Origin: JAAXGI01 sp965206975
GTDB lineage: Bacteria; Gemmatimonadota; Gemmatimonadetes; Longimicrobiales; Gaopeijiaceae
Direction: 5' to 3'
DNA length: 64,000 nucleotides
NCBI GenBank assembly: GCA_965206975.1
Contig: OZ242253.1
Span: forward strand, 2,976,001 to 3,040,000
The notes beneath the pieces are model-generated. The model did not search any database and was not told where the DNA came from. It saw only the letters and a list, made by a program, of their open reading frames with translations. Every line of letters starts with the position of its first letter. Positions within the stretch are counted from its first letter, which is position 1. Shown one piece after another: positions 57,828 to 64,000 of the stretch. The position numbers and the translations under genes were made by a program.

Positions 57828-58499
57828 TCAGCTCAGCCCCGCAAGGCGGAGGGCCGGAATGGCGACGGCCGGCCCCCCCGGGGCACCGAAGACCGCCGAG
57901 CCGGCAACCAGCACTGTCGCGCCCGCGTCGACGACCGCGGGTGCCGTCGCCGGCGCGATCCCGCCATCCACCTGAATCTCGATCTCCCGCGCGCGACCCG
58001 AGTCGAGGACCAGTTCCCGGGTTTCACGCACCTTCTCCGGGGAGGTGCGAATGAAGGCCTGCCCCCCAAATCCCGGATTCACGGTCATCACCAGGAGGAG
58101 ATCGATGAAGGGGAGGATCCCCCGCACCGTCTCCAAGGAGGTCGCGGGGTTCAGCGCCACCCCGGGCCGCGCCCCAAGCTCGCGAATCTGAGCGACCACT
58201 CGGTGGAGATGCGGACACGCTTCCACGTGAACGGTGATGCGGTCGGCGCCCGCCTCGACGAATGCGGGGATCAGCCCCGACGGCTCCTCGATCATCAGAT
58301 GAACGTCGACGGGGAGTCGGGTCGCCCTCCGGACGGCCCGTGTCACCCCCGGTCCGATCGTAAGGTTCGGGACGAAGCGCCCGTCCATCACATCCACGTG
58401 GATCCAGTCCGCCCCGGCTTCCTCTGCCGATGCCACATCGCGAGCGAGATGACCGAAGTCAGCCGACAGGACCGAGGGCGCAATCTTGATGTCAGGCAT
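57828..58499 (-). CDS. rpe: Ribulose-phosphate 3-epimerase
   Basis: Interconverts ribulose 5-P and xylulose 5-P. 223 residues, a TIM barrel: KIAPSVLSADFGHL, ADWIHVDVMDGRFVPNLTIGP (metal-binding His and Asp), DVHLMIEEP, ALNPATS, LLVMTVNPGFGGQAFI and IQVDGGIAPATAPAVVDAGATVLVAGSAVFG. The ATG 58499 lies within the end of rpiA (8-bp overlap), so the two pentose-phosphate isomerases are co-translated. Confidence 0.96.
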   Translation of the reverse strand: MPDIKIAPSVLSADFGHLARDVASAEEAGADWIHVDVMDGRFVPNLTIGPGVTRAVRRATRLPVDVHLMIEEPSGLIPAFVEAGADRITVHVEACPHLHRVVAQIRELGARPGVALNPATSLETVRGILPFIDLLLVMTVNPGFGGQAFIRTSPEKVRETRELVLDSGRAREIEIQVDGGIAPATAPAVVDAGATVLVAGSAVFGAPGGPAVAIPALRLAGLS

Positions 58500-59214
58500 G
58501 TCCGGGCCTCTCCCGAAGCTGAGTCCCCTCCCCAGTGCCGACGATGACGCGGTCCGCCATCCGGAGGAAGAGCCCGGTCCCGACGATACCTGCCCGCCGC
58601 GCAAGCACGTCGTCGAGCGTCCCTGGCTCATCCACTCCGGCCTCGAAGCCGAGGTCGATGAGATAGTTCCCGTTGTCCGTAACCGTCATCTCCCCGCCCT
58701 CTCCCCTCCGGGCCCGCGGCTCCGCCCCTAGAGAGCGGAAAAACGAAAGATGGGACCGCCAGCCGAAGGGAGTTACTTCCACGGGAATCGGGGCCGTCTG
58801 GCCGAGCACCCGTACCACTTTCCCCGAGTCCACGATGATCACGAGCCGGGCGCCCGCCTGGGCCACCATCTTCTCCCTGAGAAGGGCGCCGCCGAGTCCC
58901 TTCACGAGATCCAGCTCGGGACTGACCTCGTCGGCTCCATCCACGACGAGATCGAGGGTAACCCCCTCGGAAAGGTCTAGCATGGGGATAAGAAGCTCCC
59001 GGCACCGTACCTCCGTCCAAGAAGAGGTCGGAACCCCGCGGATGTCCCGCAACCTGCCACTCCCAACGGCCTCCGCGAGGCCTTCGAGAAAGTACCGCAC
59101 CGTGCTCCCGGTGCCGAGCCCGAGCGTCATGCCGTTCTCCACCTCCGAAACGGCTGCGTGCCCGGCGGCACGCTTCTCCGCCTCGACCTTCGTCGGCGCT
59201 CCGCGCCCGCTCAA
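58492..59214 (-). CDS. rpiA: Ribose-5-phosphate isomerase A
   Basis: Interconverts ribose 5-P and ribulose 5-P. About 240 residues: GMTLGLGTGSTVRYFLEGLAEAV, DLVVDGADEVSPELDLVKGLGGALLREKMVA (active-site DGADE and KGGGA-like motif) and VTDNGNYLIDLGF near the end. The start is uncertain: TTG 59214 gives a family-like N-terminus, while a GTG at 59259 (with GGAG close by) or a TTG at 59289 also lie in frame. Confidence 0.92.
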   Translation of the reverse strand: MSGRGAPTKVEAEKRAAGHAAVSEVENGMTLGLGTGSTVRYFLEGLAEAVGSGRLRDIRGVPTSSWTEVRCRELLIPMLDLSEGVTLDLVVDGADEVSPELDLVKGLGGALLREKMVAQAGARLVIIVDSGKVVRVLGQTAPIPVEVTPFGWRSHLSFFRSLGAEPRARRGEGGEMTVTDNGNYLIDLGFEAGVDEPGTLDDVLARRAGIVGTGLFLRMADRVIVGTGEGTQLRERPGHA

Positions 59215-59748
59215 CGCAGGGTGCCCCGGGGAAGCTCGGACGCGGGATCGGGAGCCCACGCGCTCCGGCAGCCGAGAGGAGGTCGGCAATACTTTCTTGC
59301 CGGCGTGTCACGCTCTGTGTGCGGTGGCGCCATACACCCAGGTGACGACAGAGGAAGGGGGTGGGGGCCAGGACGCGGGAATCTAGAGTTGGCGCCCGTT
59401 GAGGACCAGTACCTTCAGCCGCGCCACCCATCCAGGCTTCCAGCCCCCCGAAAGCCCGTTTCCGGCAGTTGACAGGGGTGGCATCGCCGATCATCCTCCG
59501 AAGCATGGAACACGTAGCTGAGAGGACAGCCCCGGTCGTCGAGGCGTACTGGTGGTGCCCGGAGGTATTGGGCGACGCGGCTGACGCCCCGGAGGGGATC
59601 CGGGAGGAGGTGGGAGCCTAGACCCGCGTACGACCCCTCGTTCCAAGAAGTGACTGGACTCGCTCGGCTCCCGGATCTCCTGGAGCCGTTTTTTATTCGT
59701 GCCGTTCGGCCCGCGTTCGCCAGGCCGCGGAGAGCAGGAGGTGGAAAG
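59215..59748. other. Divergent intergenic region between rpiA and the DAHP synthase gene
   Basis: 534 bp with no recognisable gene. The plus-strand frame of the DAHP synthase is open back to 59650, but the strong AGGAGGTGG at 59737-59745 places its start at 59749. Confidence 0.4.
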
Positions 59749-60789
59749 TTGATCATCGTGACCCGGCCGGGCGTCACCGAGGAGGAGATCGACGAAATTC
59801 GAGAGCGCGTCGAGTCCCTCGGGCTGAGGACGCACATCTCGAAGGGCGAGAACCGCGAGATCATTGGGTGCATTGGAGACGAAGAGAGGCTGAGTAGCTT
59901 GCCACTTCTCGGCCTCTCCGGGGTCGAGGCCGTGCATCCCGTAATGCGGCCCTACAAGCTGGCCTCCCGGGAATTCTCCCCCGCGTCCACCCGGATCCCG
60001 CTCGCCGACCGCAGCCTCGGCGGCTCGTCGACAGTGGTGATCGCTGGACCCTGCTCGGTCGAGGGGGAGGCGATGGCCCTCGAGACGGCTGACGCGGTTC
60101 GGAGCGCCGGCGCGAGCGCCTTTCGTGGCGGTGCCTTCAAGCCGAGAACGTCCCCCTACTCCTTTCAGGGGTTGGAGGAGGAGGGGCTCGAGGTCCTGGC
60201 CTGCGTCCGCGCCGCGAGCGGGCTACCGGTCGTCACCGAGGTGATGGATACGAGGCACGTCGAGGCCGTAGCCGGGCACGTGGATGTCCTTCAGGTCGGG
60301 GCCCGGAACATGCAGAACTTCGCGCTCCTGAGCGAAGTCGGCCGGGTCCACCGGCCCGTTCTCCTCAAACGGGGGATGTCTGCGACGGTCAAGGATCTCC
60401 TCCTCGCGGCCGAATACGTGATGAAGCAGGGGAACATGCAGGTCATCCTGTGCGAACGGGGGATCCGGACCTTCGAGACCGCCACCCGGAACACCTTCGA
60501 CGTGGGTGCGATTCCGGTGCTCAAGGAAGAGTCGCATCTCCCCGTCATCGCCGATCCCTCGCACGCTGCAGGGAGGAGAGCGCTCGTGGCTCCACTGGCC
60601 TTCGCCGCCATCGCGGCCGGCGCGGACGGGCTGATGGTGGAAGTGCATCCGAGGCCTGAGGAGGCGCTCTCGGACGGGGAGCAGTCGCTCGACCTCGCTC
60701 AGTTCAGGACACTGATGGAGGATCTCGGTCCGTTCGCGGCAGCGGCCGGTCGGCCGCTCGCCCCCTCCGGGAACGCGCCCCGGGAGTGA
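59749..60789 (+). CDS. aroF: 3-deoxy-7-phosphoheptulonate (DAHP) synthase, type I-beta
   Basis: First step of the shikimate pathway (PEP + erythrose 4-P). 346 residues: N-terminal ferredoxin-like/regulatory domain (LIIVTRPGVTEEEIDEIRERVESLGL...) as in the AroA(G)-type beta group, then the barrel with VIAGPCSVE, GAFKPRTSPYSFQGL, VGARNMQNFALL, VLLKRGMSATVKDLLLAAEYVM, ILCERGIRTFE and VIADPSHAAGRR. TTG 59749 directly follows an ideal AGGAGGT. aroA and tyrA of the same route are elsewhere in the window. Confidence 0.95.
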   Translation: MIIVTRPGVTEEEIDEIRERVESLGLRTHISKGENREIIGCIGDEERLSSLPLLGLSGVEAVHPVMRPYKLASREFSPASTRIPLADRSLGGSSTVVIAGPCSVEGEAMALETADAVRSAGASAFRGGAFKPRTSPYSFQGLEEEGLEVLACVRAASGLPVVTEVMDTRHVEAVAGHVDVLQVGARNMQNFALLSEVGRVHRPVLLKRGMSATVKDLLLAAEYVMKQGNMQVILCERGIRTFETATRNTFDVGAIPVLKEESHLPVIADPSHAAGRRALVAPLAFAAIAAGADGLMVEVHPRPEEALSDGEQSLDLAQFRTLMEDLGPFAAAAGRPLAPSGNAPRE

Positions 60790-60804
60790 GCGGTCGGCAC
60801 GCGC

Positions 60805-62214
60805 CTACCGCCGCGTGCCCATGAGGCGGGCCCTGGCGCTCTTAATCTGGTCGACGACGGATCTCCGGCTCGTGCCGCCGGCCACTGCCCGGGCCTCGAC
60901 GGAACGCTCCCAGTCGAAGATCTCGTCAAGCGCGATCTCCGAACTCCCCGCACCCCCCGCCCCGATCACCTCGTCCGGGAGGTCCGCGAGTGAGATGCCC
61001 CGCTTCTCGGCCTCCCGGACCCACCCGCCGACGATCTCGTGACTTTTTCGAAAGGGCACCCCGCTTCGAACCAGTGCGTCCGCCAGGTCCGTCGCTAGGA
61101 GCTCGGCGGTCCGTCGCTCGGCGATCCGCTCCTCTCGGAAGCGGAGGCTCCGGACCGCGCCCGCAAGCGCTGGCAGGGTCACGGTAAGGGCGTCAATCGT
61201 GTCGAAGAGGAGCGTCTTTTCCTCCTGGAGGTCACGGTTGTACCCTGCCGGGAGGCCCTTTAAGAGGGCCAGGACCCCGGTCAGATTCCCGATGAGGCGG
61301 CCCGATTTGGCCCGGGCGAGTTCCGCGACGTCCGGGTTCCGCTTCTGCGGCATGAGGGAGGAACCGGTGGTGTAGCCCTCCCCGATCTCGACAAACGAGA
61401 ATTCGTGGGAAGAAAATATCACCAAGTCCTCGCCGAGCCTCGAGACGTGTATCCCGATGAGGGCTCCGGCAAAGATCAGCTCCGCGGACCAGTCGCGGTC
61501 GCCAACCGCATCGACGGAGTTCTCGGAGAGCGCTCGAAACCCGAGCGCCTCCCCGAGTGCTTCCCGATCCACGGGGAACGGGCACCCGGCGATCGCGCCG
61601 GACCCGAGGGGGAGGACTGCCGCCTCTCTTCCCGCCCTCCGCACACGCTCCCTGTCCCGGAGGAGGGGCCAGACGTGCGAGAGCGCCCAGTGACCGGCCC
61701 GGATCGGCTGCCCCTGCTGAAGGTGGGTATAGCCAGGGAGGATCACGTCGATTCCCCGCTCGCCGAGTTCGATGAGTGCCCCGGCGAGCTCGCCCAGGTG
61801 CTCCTCAAGCTCCGCCACCGCCGCCATCCCCCAGAGGCGAAGATCCGTCGCCACCTGGTCGTTTCGCGACCGGCCCGTGTGCAGCTTCCCCGCGACCGGC
61901 CCGATCTCCTCCCCGAGGAGCCGCTCGACAAGTGTATGCACGTCCTCGTCCACGGCCCCCTCCGGGACGCCGGCGGCGAGGCGCTCCTCCACCCGGGTGA
62001 GACCCTCCATGAGCTCCCGGTGCTCTCCCTCGTCGATCACACCCGCTCCGAGCAGCGCCGACGCCCACGCGCGGCTTCCGCGCACATCCTCGCGCCAGAG
62101 CCGGAAATCGGCGCCGAGGGAGCGGTTCAAGGGCTCCATCTCAGGGGCCATCCCACCCTCGAAACGGCCGCCCCAGAGCGCCCCTCCGGGTTTGGCGGAG
62201 CTGCCGCGTCTCAC
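60805..62214 (-). CDS. argH: Argininosuccinate lyase
   Basis: Last step of arginine synthesis, releasing arginine and fumarate. 469 residues: LWGGRFEGGMAPEMEPLNRSLGAD, VHTLVERLLGEEIGPVAGKLHTGRSRNDQVATDLRLW, LPGYTHLQQGQPIRAGHWALS, and the fumarase/lyase signature GSSLMPQKRNPDVAELARAKSGR with the catalytic Ser in the flexible loop. GTG start. Downstream of argD, from which it is separated by 81 bp with a candidate ARG box. Confidence 0.96.
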   Translation of the reverse strand: MRRGSSAKPGGALWGGRFEGGMAPEMEPLNRSLGADFRLWREDVRGSRAWASALLGAGVIDEGEHRELMEGLTRVEERLAAGVPEGAVDEDVHTLVERLLGEEIGPVAGKLHTGRSRNDQVATDLRLWGMAAVAELEEHLGELAGALIELGERGIDVILPGYTHLQQGQPIRAGHWALSHVWPLLRDRERVRRAGREAAVLPLGSGAIAGCPFPVDREALGEALGFRALSENSVDAVGDRDWSAELIFAGALIGIHVSRLGEDLVIFSSHEFSFVEIGEGYTTGSSLMPQKRNPDVAELARAKSGRLIGNLTGVLALLKGLPAGYNRDLQEEKTLLFDTIDALTVTLPALAGAVRSLRFREERIAERRTAELLATDLADALVRSGVPFRKSHEIVGGWVREAEKRGISLADLPDEVIGAGGAGSSEIALDEIFDWERSVEARAVAGGTSRRSVVDQIKSARARLMGTRR

Positions 62215-62254
62215 GGGAGTGCCCCCCGGGGGAGACCGCCCGCGACGAAAACGT

Positions 62255-62272
62255 TATGCATAATCATACAGT
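62255..62272 (-). promoter_or_regulatory. Candidate ArgR-binding ARG box upstream of argH
   Basis: An 18-bp AT-rich island in GC-rich DNA; minus strand ACTGTATGATTATGCATA. It contains the dyad TGTAT-GATT-ATGCA, fitting the ARG-box core TGNAT-N4-ATNCA. It lies 40 bp before the argH start, after the end of argD, where an arginine-responsive repressor could control argH separately. It may also contain promoter elements. Confidence 0.55.
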
Positions 62273-62295
62273 TTCGGTGTATCCCCGTCCGTGCG

Positions 62296-63489
62296 TCACG
62301 CCACTGCGAGGGGTATGGCGAGTGCGCCAGTGAGGATTTCCACCGCTTGATCGATCTCCGAGTCGCGAACGGTGAGTGGCGGGAGGAGCCTCACGACCCG
62401 GGCCCCTGCAGGCACGGTAAGAAGCCCCCGCTCTCTCGCCTTGTCGACCACGGGCCCGGCGGGGCCAGATAACTCGACGCCCCAGAGGAGCCCCCGGCCC
62501 CGGACTTCGACGGCGCGGCCAGGGTTCGCCTCGGCCGCGCGCACGAGTCCCTCCTTCAGGCGCTCGCCCTGCGCGCGCACACGGTGGAGGAACTCGGGCG
62601 CGGAGACCGCATCGAGAACCGCTCGCGCGACCGAGGCGACGAGCGGTCCCCCCCCGAACGTCGTCCCGTGGTCCCCCGGCGCCATCGCCTCTGCGATCTC
62701 CCCCGAGAGGACGACGGCCCCCATGGGAAGTCCCCCGGCGAGCGCCTTCGCGAGGCAGAGGATGTCGGGGGTGATTCCGCTCGGCTCATGGGCAAAGAGC
62801 GTCCCGGTGCGGGCGAGCCCGCACTGGATTTCGTCGAGGATCAACGCGATCCCCCGCTCTCTCGTCCACTCCCTCACGTGGCGGAGGAAGTCGGAGGACA
62901 GGGGCCGGATCCCGGCCTCGCCCTGAATCGGCTCCACGATGAGCGCCGCCGTCCGTTCGCGCGAGAGCGCCGCCTTCACTTCCGCGGGATCCGCGGGGTC
63001 CACGAAGTCAACACCCGGCATCATCGGGCGGAAGGGATCCCGATAGTCGGGACGATCCGTCACGGCCAGGCTCCCGAAGAGACGCCCGTGAAAGGAACCC
63101 TTGAGCGCCACGATACGGTGCTTCTCTCCTCCTCCCCTCGCCCTCGCCCACTTTCTCGCGAACTTGAGCGCACCCTCGACGGACTCCCCGCCCGAGTTGC
63201 AGAAGAAGACCTTCGCGAGGCCCGAGCGATCCGTGAGGAGCCGGGCGAGGTGCACGGCCGGTCGGGTCCGAAAGAGGTTCGAGACGTGGATGAGGCCGGT
63301 CTCCAGTGCGGTCTCGATCGCGTGCCGCACGAGCGGGCTCCCGTGACCGAGCGCGTTGACGCCGATCCCCGCAGTGAAGTCGAGGTAGGTTCGCCCATTC
63401 TCATCGACGAGCTTCGTCCCCTCCCCGCGGACGAAGACGGTGTCGGGCATCCGGTAGACGCCGAGGAGGGGACTCCGGGGCTCGCTCAT
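62296..63489 (-). CDS. argD: Acetylornithine aminotransferase
   Basis: PLP enzyme of arginine synthesis (may also serve lysine synthesis). 397 residues: LDFTAGIGVNALGHGSPLV, FFCNSGGESVEGALKFARKWAR, ALKGSFHGRLFGSLAVTDRPDYR, LIVEPIQGEAGI, LILDEIQCGLARTG (PLP-binding Asp) and LCLAKALAGGLPMGAVV (Schiff-base Lys). The ATG overlaps the argB stop (ATGA). Confidence 0.95.
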   Translation of the reverse strand: MSEPRSPLLGVYRMPDTVFVRGEGTKLVDENGRTYLDFTAGIGVNALGHGSPLVRHAIETALETGLIHVSNLFRTRPAVHLARLLTDRSGLAKVFFCNSGGESVEGALKFARKWARARGGGEKHRIVALKGSFHGRLFGSLAVTDRPDYRDPFRPMMPGVDFVDPADPAEVKAALSRERTAALIVEPIQGEAGIRPLSSDFLRHVREWTRERGIALILDEIQCGLARTGTLFAHEPSGITPDILCLAKALAGGLPMGAVVLSGEIAEAMAPGDHGTTFGGGPLVASVARAVLDAVSAPEFLHRVRAQGERLKEGLVRAAEANPGRAVEVRGRGLLWGVELSGPAGPVVDKARERGLLTVPAGARVVRLLPPLTVRDSEIDQAVEILTGALAIPLAVA

Positions 63490-64000
63490 GGCGACGTCGC
63501 CCGCATCCGAGTCCCATTCGGCTTGCTGGCGAGGATCCGCGTTCCGGACCCGCCGGTGAGGAGCCGGTCGTCCCCGATCTGGACCTCGAGGCCGGACGCG
63601 GCGGCCTCCATCGCTTGGTTCACCTTGACGAGCATCCCACCCGCGAGCACGCCTCTCCCTTCGAGATCCGCAGCCACCCCCGGATCGAGGACCGCGACCA
63701 CCCGGCCATCCGCACGCACGCCGGGCACGTCCGAGAGGAGGAGGAGGCGGTCCGCCCGGATCCCGAGCGCTAGGGGGATCGCCGCCTCGTCTGCATTCAC
63801 GTTGAGTGGCCTCCCATCCGGTCCCGTCGAGACGGGGGAGACGACGGGGGTAAATCCGCTGGAAAGCAAGCCTCGGATCACCTCGTCGTTCACCTGGCAG
63901 ATCCTCCCGACCTCGCCGAGCCGAGCCGGATCGACAGGGTCCGCCCGGAGGAGTCCGCCATCCTCCCCCGAGATCCCGACTGCGGGACGGCCCGCCGCGG
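63486..64000 (-). CDS. argB: Acetylglutamate kinase (partial, N-terminus beyond window)
   Basis: The C-terminal ~170 residues of the amino-acid-kinase enzyme that phosphorylates N-acetylglutamate: GLLSSGFTPVVSPVSTGPDGRPLNVNADEAAIPLALGIRADRLLLLSDVPGV, the ATP/AAK signature, then GMLVKVNQAMEAAASGLEVQIGDDR. The start lies beyond the right window edge. Runs into argD with a 4-bp overlap. Confidence 0.93.
   Translation of the reverse strand, partial: AAGRPAVGISGEDGGLLRADPVDPARLGEVGRICQVNDEVIRGLLSSGFTPVVSPVSTGPDGRPLNVNADEAAIPLALGIRADRLLLLSDVPGVRADGRVVAVLDPGVAADLEGRGVLAGGMLVKVNQAMEAAASGLEVQIGDDRLLTGGSGTRILASKPNGTRMRATSP

Overview
The window is a GC-rich (by eye about two-thirds G+C) bacterial chromosome segment with almost every gene on the minus strand. 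A Gram-negative-type envelope is indicated by lipoproteins, predicted outer-membrane barrels and a Tat-exported MsrP. Gene content and style (many GTG/TTG starts, 4-bp GTGA/ATGA overlaps, PQQ quinoproteins, beta-propellers) would fit Gemmatimonadota or a similar soil/marine phylum, but this is inference.

Layout. 1-4.9 kb: ribD (cut by the window edge), an exported barrel-like protein, purM, argS and an FmdB-type zinc ribbon. 5.0-11.9 kb: methylmalonyl-CoA mutase catalytic subunit, biotin carrier protein, an RlmD/TrmA-type RNA methyltransferase, biotin carboxylase and carboxyltransferase, i.e. propionyl-CoA to succinyl-CoA. 12-19.6 kb: a LpoA-like lipoprotein, then rpsA, cmk, aroA, tyrA and rnz in one compact block. 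19.6-21.9 kb: a wrecked trkA-trkH potassium-uptake locus carrying an intact IS1182-like element with CTAG target duplications. 21.9-31.7 kb: an ICMT-like methyltransferase, CmoA, a penicillin-acylase-family hydrolase, a TAXI-TRAP transporter, MsrP and a second barrel.

32-47 kb is the accessory part and carries nearly all the damage. It holds a broken beta-propeller gene coupled to an intact MoaD/ThiS-like protein, a DASS transporter, a cupin, class I aldolase, three broken PQQ-dehydrogenase copies, an SSS symporter with a 33-aa membrane protein just upstream, a frameshifted class III aminotransferase, mmsA, a photolyase scrap and tRNA-Leu(TAA). The order mmsA, aminotransferase, small protein, symporter suggests uptake and breakdown of a beta-amino acid (3-aminoisobutyrate or beta-alanine) to propionyl-CoA, which the 5-12 kb genes would take to succinyl-CoA.

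47-64 kb is ordered metabolism again: a three-gene 2-oxoacid:ferredoxin oxidoreductase module with a GltD-like flavoprotein, a quinone oxidoreductase, a TPR protein, pdxH, a SRPBCC-epimerase fusion, rpe, rpiA, DAHP synthase, and the arginine genes argB (cut by the window edge), argD and argH with a candidate ARG box before argH.

Most apparent frameshifts are single-base losses, some in homopolymers. Sequencing error therefore competes with true decay for those genes, but not for the trk locus or the photolyase/PQQ junction, where large pieces are missing.
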